63,195 nucleotides of DNA from Cytidiella melzeri (GCA_022592445.1 JABYQR010000273.1:1-63195), one strand, 5' to 3'; positions 11,269 through 25,800 are shown, numbered from the stretch's first letter. A program made the numbers and translations. Notes: generated by a model from the sequence alone, not told the origin.

Positions 11269-13129
11269 ATGTCAAGCCAGTGGACTGTCGGGCGACATAG
11301 GCCACAGCACGCTACCGTGAAATCTCGCAGAGGACCTCCCAGCCTTCCGGTGGAACTATGGCAGAAGATTTTCGGCTACATGCCCCGCTATGCGCAGCTG
11401 GCTTGTCTACTTGTCTGCAGGTGGTTCTACCAGATGTGCTCCCCGTGCTCTTTCAAGAGCCTCAAGTTCCATCTGGACCCGTCGTATTTCGATCGATGCA
11501 ACGCTTGGCTCCCTGGCAAAGACAGATATGGGCAACAGTGTAATACTGTCCGACAGTCGCAGGAGGCTTTGCAGCACATCTGTGGTAATGCATCTTGGGC
11601 GGACTTCGTCGAGAGCGTCGTCATTTTTGCACGAGATTCGTCAAGTATGGCATGTCAGTACGCTCTCTCGTTTCAAGTGGAAAAAGTTGGCTGAATCATT
11701 TGAGATCATAGATTTTCAGTTGCTCGTGGCAGCACTGCGAAGGCTGCCGCGGCTGAAAGAGTTTCATGTTGTAGTGACAACGTGGCGTCACGGAGATGCG
11801 GTACATCGACTTGAAGGAAGGCCTATACAGGCTTTCGTCAACGATGTTCTAGCAACCGCCGGGGAGCTCCGTGTTATTACACTACCACCTTTGTGCGTGT
11901 AAATCCTTAATCCAGCTCGGTAACCTGACCCCATTCTTCTGTATCTACGTAGACTCGCGCATAGCGCCTTCCCCGCAATGTTGAGCTTGCGCAAGCTGCG
12001 CGCCGTCGTTTTGTACGAACAGCTCCACTCTCCTTCTGCCACCCTCCCTCGGGCCGTCGTGGACGAACTTCGCTATCAATTCCGACATCCGATGGTAGGC
12101 CACGCTTGCCAACTGGCACGCCACCTGAGAGAACTATGCATCGACGAATCGCTCGTTCCTATCATCCCAAAGGAAGTCGTCTACCACCTGAGACGTCTTG
12201 AAATTCTCAACGTCGCCAAGTCGAACCGACTGGGCGATATTCTCGAGGCCTGCCACCGTCTCGAGTCCCTCACCGTTCATGAAGTGGTAGGCTACAGCAA
12301 CTGTCTAACGTATTCTGGGTTGCAATTGTTGCCAGAGGAGCAGGACGATCAGATTATTCTGTACGCTGGGCACGAATCGCATCGGATCTTCAGCCTCTTG
12401 GCGACTCGGCAAGACATACTACCTCATCTTACCGCGTTCAAGTACGTTCAGTATGCGACGGTTCTGCCGACGGAGATCTGCCAATACCTCGAAACGTTCT
12501 TGAGGAAACGCCCGAGGCTCGAGATGCTGGATGTCAACGCTGTGTTGACGGACGTGGACGTTGCTCGAAAGATTCTGCGTGTAGTGCGGGGAATGCGATG
12601 GCTCACAGTCCTCGGTATTGAGTACAGAGAACCGAGGGACGCGTTCAGACACGTGGCAAGTATCCTGACTGAGATCTCGAAAGGTGTGACCCACCTCAGG
12701 TTTGCCGTGCACGGCTGGAGCCTGTTTACTGAGCCACAGGCGACGAGAGTCTCTACGGTGGATTGGATTGTACAGCAGGCTGTAAGCGTTTTTCCGTTAG
12801 AGCTGTGTTTTCATACGCACAATTACCTGATTTCGCGCCCCTGTCTGCAGCTGAACGCCTTGCCTAGGCTCACATTCCTCCATATATCCGATGGTGTCGA
12901 ACGACCAGCGCATGCTGAGCCTGATTGGACTTCCCTGTACGGGAGTCGTCTGAGAAGGCTCAGCTTGCTAGGGGTGGAGCATTGCTGGTACGACGTGCAG
13001 CACGAACGGCGGCCGGCACTCGTTCCTTGGGATCCCCGTCAGGTGTACTGGCATGCGTTTGTAGATAAGATGGGGTACGACGCCGAGTGGCTTATGCGGT
13101 ATCACCGTGATGTGCGTGGTCCAGTTTGA
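11269..13129 (+). CDS. F-box domain protein
   Basis: Three exons fit: 11269-11653, 11712-11892 and 11953-13129, giving 580 residues. An F-box motif lies near residues 25-60 (LPVELWQKIFGYMP, then LACLLVCRWFY). The rest is rich in leucine-containing repeats spaced like irregular LRRs, a layout common in the expanded F-box families of agaricomycetes. By family, the F-box binds Skp1 and the C-terminal part selects substrates for SCF ubiquitin ligases. The substrate is unknown. Splice sites were chosen by phase; the first donor could also be 9 bases upstream. The stop is TGA before 13130. Confidence 0.75.
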
Positions 13130-14318
13130 CTACGCCTTTGCGTTTAAACCGGTGATGTACTATGCTGTCAATATCTGTCTCTGAATGTCTGCGCCGAAAA
13201 TGCCTCGTTAACGGTCTCACCCTGGTCTTGCTCTTTTCTCTCGGACTATACATCCTTGTAACATGTTGAACGTCATTTGACCGTAGCCGTCCATTGTACT
13301 TGTAAAATTGTAGCGTTTCTAACACACATATGATTACCAGAATTCGTCAAACTTGTGGTATTTTGTCCCGCATATGCTTCACCGTGCCGGTAATTCCATG
13401 CAATATCGAGGACTGATGCGTTGTCCTCCCACTTTGAGGCGACGTGGTGTTCAGACCGTACTTACTTGAAGTAGCGCCTCATTCGGATGGGCAGATCAAC
13501 GCCACAAATAGTCGGCAGCCCACATCGGGAAAGGCTCGGTGGCAGCATGCCGATTGCCAAACTAGGTTATGCGTTGACTAGTTCAACACCATCACACTAT
13601 GTAAACCAGTTTCGTCGCTACTATCATAGCCTCAAGGATATCCTCTTCCTGGTTCCCAGGAACGAGTTGTGGCAATACACAACCCACTTGCTCTCGGTTC
13701 TTCCTCGGTACCCCTATGCTTGTCTCATTCCCATGGAGTCAAACCCTTTTGACTACCTCGCTCGTCGTTTTCTTTTATAACTCAACTATTATCTGCAGGG
13801 TTTCCAAACATGTCGATACCGTACAATGAGCATACGATGCTGGCATGGCTGCCGAGCAGCTTTACACAACTCACGGGTTGCAGGTGTGTTAGCCATCTCT
13901 TGCACGTCGTACTATGTCGCATACTAATAGTCTGACCCTATCATCGGAAAGGTTTGCAATCAAAACAGCGTCGTCAAGTGCGGCCGTACCTAATGACCCG
14001 GACCCTTTGTTCAATGTCGCCTCGGGTGCAGTGGGTCGTATGCCAGCCTGATCGCCAGCAATGCGGGTCAGATAAGTAAGCTGTGTTGCGTCTCTCACAA
14101 TCTGATTGTCACACGCCAGCTGCAATTCGAACTCACACCGCCACTTGCAGGGCAAAGGAAGTCCTGTAATATGGCGTAGTCTCAGATACGCACCAACGCC
14201 GACCGGCAGACAACTGCAAAGCCGGGATGTATATAATTTCGCTGGAGATGGCACTGCCAACTCCAGATACCGCATTTTGTTACTGTACCTAAACCCTCGC
14301 TACGACTCTTTCACCGCC
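13130..14318. other. Intergenic stretch, no supported gene
   Basis: Short open frames only, with no domain, signal peptide or splice continuity. The distal part holds the promoter of the MDR oxidoreductase gene; no clear TATA box or repeat is evident. Confidence 0.5.
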
Positions 14319-15813
14319 ATGTCATCGTCTACCTACAAAGTCATTACCCTCGCAGAACGCCCGGGCCTGACAGGTGAAGTCAGCGACAAGACCTTTCGCA
14401 TCGAAGAACTCCCCTATGCGGACCTCAAGCCTGGACCGAAGGAGGTTCTCTACAAAACGCTTTACCTCTCGGTCGATCCCACACAGCGCACGTGGCTGAA
14501 CGATGTCAGAGGCTATATGGAGCCGGTCAAGATTGGCGATCCCATGAGGTCTGGAGGAATCGCCGTTGTGGTTGAGGCAGGAGAGGGGAGCGTGCTAAAG
14601 CCGGGAGACTACGTCTATGGGATCACTAGTACGTATTCTGCTTAAGCTCGAAAGGATCTTGAGGGCTTAACTTGTGGTGCAGACTGGAGAGCGTACGGCG
14701 TGGGCAAAGATGTCGAGTTGCAGAGGCTAGAGTACGTGGCCGCAGTACGTCGAAGTGCAGCTTGAACTCAATGCCGGCTTTAGGGTCCCTCCTGGAGCGC
14801 AACTGCTCGATTTCTTGGGCGTTTTAGGGACAACAGGTGCGCCACATTTTTGATGTGCGAAGGTGTCCACTCTTATAGTGCTTTCAGGGTTGGCCGCATA
14901 CTTCGTGAGACATAGCGTCCTAGAGCTCGAGGCAGATACGAGACCTCACAACCAAATTTGCTAGGGTATTCACGACATTGGAAAGCTCAAGGCCGGAGAG
15001 ACCTTCGTCGTGTCAGGTGCAGCAGGAGCCACGGGCTCAGTAGCCTGCCAGATTGGCAAGAAACTTGGTGCCAAGGTTATTGCCATCGCCGGCTCGCAGG
15101 AGAAAGTTGACTGGCTGGAAAAGGAGCTCGGGGTTGACAAAGCAATCAACTATAAGAGCCCCACTTTCAAAGAAGAATTCATCGAGGCCGTAGGTTATCT
15201 CGATGTCTACTTTGACAATGTGGGTGGAGACATCTTGAACCTGGCGTTATCGCGACTTAATCTACGTGCGAGGATCATCAATTGTGGTGAGTTCCCATTT
15301 TGAAGTCACTTGTTGGAAAATGTTCAGCTCAGTATAATAGGCGCCATTGCGAGCTACAGTGAGTCTTGCAGCCTCGGCGTACCGACTGGTGACTGATCAT
15401 GTGAGACCGACCAGACGGCAACGCTAAAGGCCTGACAAATTATAGCGCTCTCATCTCCCAACGAGCAAAGATGGAGGGATTCCTGGTGTAGGTTCATGCA
15501 AGTTGCTGTTTTTCCCGCGGTCGCTCATGGCGTCTCTCCTACAGCTTCGACTATAGGTCACAATACCACGTAGCCAGGGAAGTCATTGGTAAATGGATCG
15601 CAGAGGACGCAATCAAGACACAATTCCACATCATCGAGGGAATCGAGAATTGCCCTAAGGCTCTGCAGCTGTTGTTCTCTGGCGCGAATACGGGAAAGTT
15701 GTGCGTTGATCGTCCGTTGGGAGTCTGTGATGCAGTGACTAACATGTGCTTCGTTTGCTTTGTTTTTCAGCGTTGTCAAAGTGGCGGACCCTGCACCCCG
15801 CGCTACTTTATAG
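14319..15813 (+). CDS. NADP-dependent MDR-family oxidoreductase (alkenal/prostaglandin reductase type)
   Basis: Nine exons give 346 residues: 14319-14628, 14683-14731, 14784-14836, 14888-14904, 14965-15286, 15341-15358, 15415-15487, 15545-15700 and 15771-15813. The N-terminal GroES-like part includes LSVDPTQRTWLND and GDYVYG. The Rossmann part has SGAAGATGSVACQIGKKLGA and DVYFDNVGGD, both typical of zinc-free leukotriene B4 dehydrogenase/2-alkenal reductase enzymes in the medium-chain dehydrogenase superfamily. The likely reaction is NADPH-dependent reduction of alpha,beta-unsaturated carbonyls in the cytosol. Two exons are only 17 and 18 bases long, so automated callers may miss them. The final exon codes for a short tail rich in Ala and Pro. 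Confidence 0.88.
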
Positions 15814-16834
15814 GCAGGGTCAAGCAAACCGAGCTCTCAAGAACCTATATTTATGAATCGTCAAGATGTACTATTACATATGTCAAAGCAATCCTTGCTC
15901 AATATTGGACGGTGAGGAGCGCACTAATAACAGAGGTCAGGCTGTTCAAGGCGAGACTTTGCAATTTCTACATCATCCCGACGCTCGAACGTCCAAGGAA
16001 GAGAAGACCACCTGCTGCCGTCCGTCCATTCGTTCTTTGATACAGTGTCTAAGGATGCTGCCTTGAATGTGCTGTCTCGGGGTTACAGTCAGTTCCGCGA
16101 CGTTGAGAAATCGACTGCCGATGGACCGTGAGGCCGACCATAGCAGAAGGCCACGGCGATTACAGCTCACACAGCTCTAATCTCCTAGCGAGGGTTTTCC
16201 AGTGTGACGTGCAAAGTCGCAGGTACAATAGTACTACATACGTCCACAGCATTCATTGCAGGGCAGAAGCTATATCGCCCGCGCAGCCATCGGGAAATGG
16301 TCCGGAGAAAACGCAACCAGGTGGAAACACCAGGAAAGCTGTTCAATAACCTTCACGGAGTCTATTTGGATGCTGACGCCTTGCTTTCGCGGTGGGGAAG
16401 TGGTACTCTATAGGCTTGCGGTTACTCACTGCCTCCTCTGAAGCTTTTAGATGGATTCTGTCCGCGAATTACGTCGACCGGGATGGAACTGACCGCACAG
16501 CACAGATGCCTTCCCTGAACGAGTATTGTAACAGATTGGCTGTACAGTAATGGCTGCTGTGCGCTGATGGCAAGAGGTAGACAAAGGATGACCAGTGGTG
16601 GCAGTCATTGCTCCGCATGCCGTAATGAGCCAGAGTCGGCGCAGCGTGTGCTGTTATTTAGTGCAAACTTTCGATGAAGATATAAAATGTTTTAGACCGC
16701 TGTGACGTCTGACGACAACCGCCCTGAGCTCGTCGTTCGCCGCACTCGATGATCGGTACCAGCAATAGCTGAGATTAAGGCCTCCTCCAATACTCTATAC
16801 CTCCTCTCATCACACCCCTCTCATCTTCTCGCTC
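15814..16834. other. Intergenic stretch, no supported gene
   Basis: Contains only short overlapping open frames. A TATAAA-like word at about 16680 and a pyrimidine-rich stretch just before 16835 are compatible with the promoter and leader of the downstream PH-domain gene. Confidence 0.5.
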
Positions 16835-19800
16835 ATGACATCCACTCCTTCCTCCTCGCCAAGCGGTAGTCCTCGCTGGGACAGTCACTGGGACAACAGG
16901 AACTCCGGCTTTGTGAGCCCGTCTCAACTGCAGCAGTGGAAGCAGCAGCAAGCACTGCACCAACAGCAGCTGCAAGAACAGCAAAGGTTGTTGCAACAGC
17001 AGCAGCAAGAGAGTTCCACTCCATCAGCGCACGTGCACCCCGTGCACGCACCACGGCAGCCGCAGCCTCCACTGTCCAGAACAACGAGCAGGCAAGACCA
17101 GCCCATGGCGACCTCACCCTCGACGGCGACCCATGCGCGTACATCGTCTGCCTTTTCGTTCTTCAAGCGGCCAAGTCACAATGCGTCGTTATCGAACGCC
17201 TCTATCAAAGAACTACAAAGACAGAGTAATGTCCCGAATGAGTTTGGCCAGCATCCAGCTACCCCCTCTAGCGTGTCTCAGCCTCCACCGACAGACAAGA
17301 CCTCCCCACCACTACCCTCTGCGCAGAGCAGCCAAGAGCCAATACCTGAATCACCCCAGCGGATGTCCACTGATGATGTAGAGAGGATGAACGCGGCCCC
17401 TCCCCCCAATTCGAACGCGCCTCCCGCAGAAGCACCTCTACCTCCTTTGCATCCCGAAATACGGTCTATCGTACAGCTCAATGTCGCCCATGGACAGAAG
17501 ATCTACTTCTCAGGGCCTCTCATTCGACGCATGGAGCGCCAGGCGGATGGTCAACGACCTACAAAGGACGAGGGATGGAGAGAGGTTTGGGCGCAGCTGG
17601 GAGGGACGACATTGAGTCTGTGGGACATGAAGGCGATTGAGGAGGCGAGCAAGCAGGGGAAACAGGTCCCTCCAAGCTATGTCAACGTCACTGATGCTGT
17701 GAGTATCACCATGAAGACCGTGGCGGATTTGTACTTACAACTCATTATCACACTACCGTGGTGTACTTGCTTGTAGTTCCTACAAGTGCTAGGGTCTGTC
17801 ACTATACCGGCTACTGCAAGTAGCCCGGCGAAGAAATATACTAACGTGCTGACGCTAAACAATGCTGGCTCGAACTTGTATCTCTTCTCATGTCCAACTA
17901 CCCAGGCGTTATTATCATGGACTGCAGCATTACGTCTCGCCGCTTGGGAGAAGGCGCGGTTAGAGGAAATATACACAGCACATTTGCTCAGGATAACGCT
18001 CAACGACGGTACGTTTGCGACTTACGATACACTATCACCTGTATTCACAGTCTGCAGGGAGGGATGTGCCTACCCCACTCGTGCACGGCAGACTCGAAGG
18101 CTGGGTTAGAATTCGCGTAGCTGGCCAGACGGACTGGAAGCGTCTATGGATGGTGGTTGCAGCAGGAAGTAATCTTTCCGAAAGCGGTTCAATCGCTTCA
18201 GCCGACCATGGCCCATCGACACTCAAGAAGAAGCGCATCTCAAGCATATTTAGTGGCAGTCGGGATGATCCTCCACTGTCGCGGGGAACACCTACAAAAC
18301 CAATCATACAGCTTTTCCAGTCAAACAAGCCGAAAGACAAGAAGAAGTCGATGTTGGTAGTTCGAGAGGTTCGACAGGCGTTTGCTGTGTATCCAGAGCG
18401 TCCGGAGTTCATCAGTAGGAGTACGCTGTTCAAGTTGGAGGGATTGCTGGGTGACGAGGAACTCGCCGCTACGTTTAAGGGTAGAGAAGGTTGGCTGTTG
18501 GTCATGCCTGAGCTGGAAGGAATCAACACGAGAGCGTCAGAAATGCTGAAATGGCTTACTGGTGAGCTCTGCTTATATCTCCCCTGTGGTACAGTCATCA
18601 TATCTCATCGTTCCTGTAGGAATTCATGATGCTTTTGAGCTGTACGGCCGTCCGAGATTGTATAGCTGGGACCCTCGTGATCCACGCTCTATGATGTTCG
18701 CATATCCTATAGGTCCGCATAAAGATGTAAGTACGCTCGCAAGCATGCCGAGTCGTGCAGTAACATATTACTTCACAGATGCTATTCCTTGATCGCGAAC
18801 TCGCAGAAAATCTTGACCCGAGAGACGACCGAACATCATCTGCCCGCTCTCAGCTGCTGCATATTATGTGGGATCGCATGAGAGGAAGCCCAGAGCAATC
18901 TCATTCTCCTCCGGTTGCTGAACGCGCGGATGGGCCTCCGATACTGCCCCCTCTTGGAGAGAACGCTCCTGAGGGACGATTCTCGCCTACTCTGGGTGAA
19001 TCTCAGCCTGCGTCCTCATCTCAGGCTATGCAAATTCCACCTCTTAGCTTTGAAACATCTCGCACAGACCACGATCTGCCAGCAGTCCCTGCTCGAGTCT
19101 TGACACCCATTACGGAACGTAGTGCAGATCGGAACAGTCGGTTTTCTGGCACAGAGTATGCGAATGGCGTTGTCTCCAGTCGTTCTGGTACAAGCCCTCC
19201 TGCAGACCAGCATGCAGAAGTTCGTCCTACAGATGACTCGAAGGCTTCAGTCAATGGCCTGACAAGGGCGAGTAATTCTATCGAGACGAACCCGTCATCT
19301 CCTCATTCTCCCACCGTCACCACCCAGCCAAGCATCTATTCTTCCGCCGAACTTGTAGATTCACGAGCTCAAGAAGATGTGCGCTCATTTGGAGGGCTAC
19401 CCCCGTCGAAACCCGAAACGAGTACTAGTTTTCCAAGGCAGACTACTTCGACTCAGTACGACGATGTTACTGCGGTGAATGCCCCGCGAAGTTCTCAAAG
19501 CGGACGACAGTCTCCAGCATTCGGACTAGATCAACGCCCACCGTCCGCTTCGCGTCCACCTGCTCCCGTTTCTCGTGGTACTAGTGAATCCATACGATCG
19601 TCGCTAGACAAACCGATACAACCCGTCCCACATCGATATGCTGCCCTCAATGCGCCTCAATCTTCGAATGAAATCATGCAACCGACATCACCACACTCAT
19701 CTTCGCTCAGTCACCCTCAGCCCCTCTCGGAAACCATGCCTTCGTCACCACGATTCTCTGTGCTCACTTCTCCGCATTCGTTTGAAGAACCTCCTGGTGA

Positions 19801-22413
19801 TCAACCATCCGCATCTAGGCTCTCTGTAGCATTACAAGATATCCCGCCCCATACTGCCCCGAAGCAATCTCTAAATTCTCCGATCCTCTCAACCCATCCA
19901 GCACTTCCTCGCGATATGTCACGCCCTGGGGCGTCACCTCGGGTTGACGCCGCCGTTCCCGCTATTGCTACCAGAGAGGCTACCTCTTCATCGCAACTAA
20001 CAGTCCCTTCGACGGTAGCTTGGAAGACCTCCGCCCCTCCTGTCGCTGTCAGGCAAGCATCACCAGCAATAGGTCCATCGCCACCGCCGCCACCTAAAGA
20101 TTCCAACACTGACATCTCTCGTGAGGCTGGCGCATTGTATTACATGCGCAACATTGAACAGGTGAACAAACCCCGTGCACAGCTTCCTCCTTCTCCTGGT
20201 GGAGAATCCGAGTCTGAGTCCGAGTCGGGCTCTGCATATAGTCCTCTGCCAACCGAAAATCGGCGGGCTGCAGTATCTCCAATCAGTACCAACAGCGCTA
20301 ACAGTCCTGATACGACCATATCTACAACTGGTGGGTACTTCACACCTCGCGCAAGCGTTGCGTACAGCAGTCCATTATTGAGCCAGTCCGGGCCAACGCG
20401 TGGTACTCCGGGCCGCAGGCCGTCCGGTGCACGTGCGGCTCCGGTCAGTCAAACTCACGCGCCCGCACAACGCGACCGTCAGCCACCACTACCACCGCCG
20501 CAGGACGTCGACGAAGACGACGAGCAGATCAGCGAAGAGCAGTACTCTGAAGAGACTGGGAGAGTACCTCATCAGCTTCCACCGAGAATGGCGGCTGCTG
20601 CACAGCATGACGACGCAGAGGCCGCAGACGCGTTGGCGGCGCTGTCTTTCCTTGCGCGTGAGGAGCTAACGCAGCCACAGCCAGAGATGCCCTCGCAGGT
20701 GTACTCTCCGACATCGCCGCCGCAGCAGCCAGCTGCTGAGACGCGTGACACGTCATCACCGGCCTCACATGAAGGCCCGATGCGTTCAACGTTTGCGAAA
20801 TCGAAGGCGGCGCAGCGCAAGGCTCAGTCGGACGCGCAAAAGGCAGCTCAGCATGCTGCTGCTCATGTGCCAGGACGAGCGAATGGGAAGGGAAAGAAGA
20901 AGATGCAGGATGCTGGTGCTTGGGGGGAGAGTAGCGATGAGGAGGAAGAGGAGGAGGACGACGACGACGACGAAGATGCAGACTCTGATGAGGAGCCGCC
21001 TCAGAAACAGGCAGGTAAGGTAGATCGGAGGCAACCTGGACAAGCTGGGCAAGATAGCTATTTTCCGCCTCGTTCTGCATCTCCTATGGCACCACCTCCC
21101 GAACAGAATGGCTATCCTGCGTCCGCCCGTCGATTCCCACGCGACCTCCCACAGTTACCTCAAGGTTCCAGCCAATCGCAGCTCGGTACGTCGGCATTAC
21201 TTACCTCCCAGCCAGATGCGGAAGATACTCATCGCAATTTACAGGTGCGAGCGAGTACCTTGGTCCCCAATCTCAACGTTTCGTTTCAGATCAGTACTCT
21301 GAGGCTGGCCGTCGATCACTGTATCCAGAGGCACCTCGGCGACAGCCATCACCTCAGACCCAGATGCGCCAGCCAGATTACAACAACGTTGGTGCCGCAC
21401 GTCAGAATATGTGGAGTCAAGCTCTCGAACGAGACACCAGTGCCGCAGCTCCCGAACCGACCCGCGATACTTTCGTGCAACTTGAGCCTCCGTCGCAGAC
21501 CATGACAAAGGCTTTCGCGCCGCACGGGCTCCTGTCTGCGGGTTTGCAGGATAAGCAAGATCGTTCTGCCAAGAGACAAGAGGAGCTCGCGCGGGAAACT
21601 GGTGCATCGCTGATTAACGTACCGCATAAGCCTCCTCCTCCACAGACTGGCCTACTTGGTGCTGTGACTGCCCATGAACGCGAGAGGAAGAGAGAGGGTG
21701 GTTTGGGTGCAACTTTGACGGAGCGAGAGCGCGAGAAACGACTTGCAGAGGAGAGGCAGAGGAAACTCGACGAGTACCAGCGTATGCAGCTTGATCAGAT
21801 GCAGCAGGGTGGGTCGATGTACGGAGGAATGGGCATGCAGCCGCAGTTCTCTGGATACAACCCGATGATGGCCAATCCGATGATGATGGGGATGAATCCG
21901 ATGATGACAGGCGGATACATGGGCTACCCTGGTATGATGAACACGCCGCATATGTTCGCAGCGCAGCAGGCAGCTCAGGCGTACCAACAAGCCATGTACG
22001 CGTTCTCAACAGCTGGCTCACAGGTTGGAGGCGACACTGGTTCTCCTGGTGCTGCTCTCAACCCTATGATGACTGGTGGCATGGGTTTCGATCCCCGTAT
22101 GTCCATGATGGGCATGGGAATGATGTCGCCCTCCATGACTGGAATGGGCCAGAGCATGATCACCCCAGGAGTGAGCTCAATGGGTATGGGCATGGGCATG
22201 ATGGGCGGTATGGGAATGAACCCGCAAATGACTGGCGCATCAGCTTTCGATGCTCGGTTTACTCCCTCCAATGAAGCACTACATCCGCCTAATGAAATCG
22301 GTGGTCCTTCAAGACCTTATTCGCAGAATAGCTCAGCCAATGTACAAGGAGGAATAAGACCCCTAGAGGGCGGCGAGGAACCTCCAAGACGTGGAGGAGC
22401 TGAGTTGCGATGA
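16835..22413 (+). CDS. Large PH-domain protein resembling Caf120/Skg3
   Basis: Six exons (16835-17698, 17777-18008, 18058-18561, 18620-18726, 18779-21185, 21290-22413) total 5238 bases, or 1745 residues. After a Gln-rich start, a pleckstrin-homology domain spans roughly residues 205-370, interrupted by the first intron. Further conserved segments (GWVRIRVAG, LYGRPRLYSWDPRDP) follow. The middle thousand residues are Ser/Pro-rich and disordered, with an acidic tract of Glu then Asp near 20940-20990. The tail is a charged helix-forming stretch followed by a Met/Gly-rich region (about residues 1500-1680). The layout matches fungal Caf120/Skg3-type proteins, linked in yeast to the CCR4-NOT complex and the cell cortex. 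Function here is inferred by resemblance only. Confidence 0.82.
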
Positions 22414-22814
22414 GGTTTGTTGTGTTGAGTTTTGATTTTCTATTCTTCTTGCCTTCACGCTTGGACTTTCACACTTGCGATCTTTTTTTTCTACTCTGCA
22501 GCTTGCAACGGACATTATCATTACCCTAGATAGCGAATACCACTCTCATTATCGTACTTTATGGTCCTCCCAAAGTAAACCAGCCATCTACTCGCTTGAT
22601 AGTACTCATCCTGGAATCCACATCATCCCAAAAGTGCTAGACGTGACTTTCATTGACCGGCCGGAAGCGTGACGCCTGTGACTAATGGCGTCTCCGCGTC
22701 GGCTGTCGCGTCTTTTGTTCTTCGTTCTCTTGCGGTTCACTGGCTATGCTTTGAATATGACTCTTGTTACTACTTTGCATACGCGAAACCTGTCTTTCAC
22801 TTTCTGCGTGAATA
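22414..22814. other. Intergenic spacer before the XPG gene
   Basis: The 400 bases separate two same-strand genes. They contain a T-rich run near 22485 and no supported coding sequence; presumably the 3' end of the PH-domain gene and the XPG promoter. Confidence 0.5.
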
Positions 22815-25800
22815 ATGGGTGTGAAATCCCTTTGGAGTCTCCTGGATCCAGTCGGACGACCGGTTCTGTACGTCGAGACACTTTCCCTCGTCCAGGCTCA
22901 TGCTCATTGGTTTTTAATCAGCCTAGAGACTATGGAAGGTAAAGCAATGGCCATTGACTCAAGTATATGGATATACCAATTCCAAGCTACAATGCGTGAC
23001 AAGGAGGGGCGAGGCTTAGTCAACGCGCATGTGCTTGGTTTCCTAAGGCGTATTTGCAAGCTGTTGTTCTATGGAATTAAGCCGGTATTCGTGTTCGACG
23101 GGGGTGCTCCTGCACTGAAGAGATCCACAATTGTGAGCTGCATGCAAAGCGGGCGGAACGCAGGTACTAACTACGTATATAGTCTGAGAGGAAACGTAAG
23201 AAGAGCGGGGCTGCTGCTAGTCACGCAAAGGTTGCGGAGCGACTCCTCGCTGCGCACATGCGACGAGCTGCTTTGGACCAAGCGCAAGGTCAACAGTATG
23301 TTGAGAGTCTTATATCCCAAGGATTGCACGTATTGATGAATTTGCAAGTTCGCAGGTGCGACGACCAAAACAAGGCGTTCCGACCGGTCCTGTCACCCTC
23401 GACGAGAATACCGTGTATCTTGAAGACCTCGACGGCTCAGGACCTCCTACGCCAGCGAAGGCACGCCCGAAGGAACACGAAAAGAAAACACCATCCCCAA
23501 AGAAGTCACGTTGGCACGATCATGATCCGTACAGGCTGCCAGACGTGGATGTGGACGACGCTGTAGCAAGAGCTACCCGCTCAAGCGTTCCAGACCCTCG
23601 TCTTGCGACTGAGGATGAGCTGCGAGAGTTCATTGAGGAGATGAAACCGGAAGAGTTCGACGTAAGCTCACCCGGCTTTCGTGAACTACCCACCGAAGTG
23701 CAATACGAAATCATCGGCGACTTGAGGTTGAGGTCGCGTCAGACGTCGTACAAGCGGCTGCAAAACATGCTGAAGAATGCAAAGACACCGCTGGATTTCT
23801 CCAAAGAGCAGATCAAGAATTTGAAGCAGCGTAATTCTCTGACTCAGCAGCTGCTCACGACAACGGATAGCATCGGAAAGGCGCATGTCGAGATTCCCAT
23901 TCGGATAGCAAGTGAACGCAATAAGCAGTACATTCTAGTCAAAAACGAAGGGGAAGCCGGTGGATGGATTCTCGGTGTCCGTGACGAAGGTACTCGTGCG
24001 AAGCCCATTGAGATAGACCAGGAGGGCGCAAAGCGGGTAGCTGTCAGCGATGACAGCGATATGGACATGGAGGAAGTACCAATGTCAGTATACCTAGTTC
24101 GACTATTCCCACATCTGGAACTTACCTACCGTTTTGTCCAGAGCTACGGAGGCTCCCATGGACCCTGACTTGAGGGAATACCGGCGTAGCGAGGCCTTGA
24201 CTGCCATAGGAAAGAGATTCTCGCCAAAGAAGCTTATTCCGCTAACTACGAAGCCTGTAAGGGCAAAGAACGCACGGCCTTTGTTTGTTCAAGAGGACAG
24301 TGACGACGAGCTCAACGCAATACTCGATGGCGAGGACAATGACAACGATGACGCACAGTTGGCTCTTGCTATCCAACAATCTCTTGAGCATAAAGAGACA
24401 GATGACTTTCGAGCAGCCGTTGAGGCTTCCAAGATCGATGCTACGCGCCGCAGTGCTCGAACTACAGTTTCAGGCTCAAACGTTGGGGCTTCCACCTCGC
24501 GGTCTACTCTTGATGATATGGAGAGTCCGAACACACCTAGAAGTCGTCCCTCGACGTTTGCTTACGATACACAAGAACAGCAAGCAACCCACACCGCTTA
24601 CTCTGATGACGACCTGTATGCTTCTCCGACACGTCTTGAAACTGTCTTGTCGATTGCCAACGCTGGACCCAAGAAATCTCCCACTATAGCCGTGCAGAGG
24701 CCTCTAGCTACATCATCAGAGTCGTCCTTTGGGGAGCCGATACTGCTGCTTGCCTCCGATGCCCGGCCGTCAACAGAAAGCCTTGGGGTAGGTTCCGCGT
24801 CGGATGTTGGTATGGAGGAGGTGACTGCCATTCACGCCGACCTGTCGACTTCCGCGACCGTGCAGCAGTCGTCGCGACCGCTTCACAGTCCCTCTGCGTT
24901 GTACGCGGAATTTTCGCCGCGCGCCGAAGGGTCCGATGCTGACGAAGACGTGGAAGACGTACCCACGTACCGAAGCAAAAGCGCCATTCCGCAGACTTTG
25001 CGGCCGGAGGACGTTCATGAGCTAACAGCCTTTGATCCGGCGGAAGAAACGCTTGTTCCAGACCAGCACACCAGCTCGGACAAACATGACGATGATCTTC
25101 ACGCACCTAGAGCCCTCATACAGCCCGACTCCGATGACTTCGATAATGCGGAAGAGTGGCCTAGGCCTCAGACACTAGCCCATACCGATGCGACCCAGGA
25201 AGATCGAGCCGAGCACCATGAAGACAACTGGGACGCGGCGCAGGAAATGGACCCTCATGCCGAAGAGGGGGGGTATGCCCAATTCATGTCCCAAGTTCAA
25301 GGGAAGAATCTAGAAGAGGTCCGACGTGAGCTTGACGACGAGATTAGGTCTCTCAACCAGCAGAAGAAGATCGCTATGAGAGACTCGGAAGACATCACTC
25401 AACAGATGATCTCGCAAATCATGGTATGTTTATCACTACGCCGCTCTCACGATTCACTCATTTTTCCAAAGATGATGCTGCGTCTCTTCGGGATCCCATA
25501 CATCACTGCACCTATGGAAGCTGAAGCCCAATGCGCCGAGCTGCTCAGCATTGGGCTGGTAGACGGGATCATCACCGATGACTCTGATGTGTTCTTGTTT
25601 GGTGGCATGCGAGTCTTGAGAAACATGTTCAACCAGTCGAAGACAGTCGAATGTTTCTTGCTCTCGGACCTCGAGCGAGAGCTCAGTCTCGATCGCGAAA
25701 AGCTGGTTCGTTTGGCGTACCTCCTCGGAAGCGACTACACAGAGGGTCTGCCAGGTGTAGGACCAGTTGTCGCCATGGAGTTATTGACTGAGTTCTCTGG

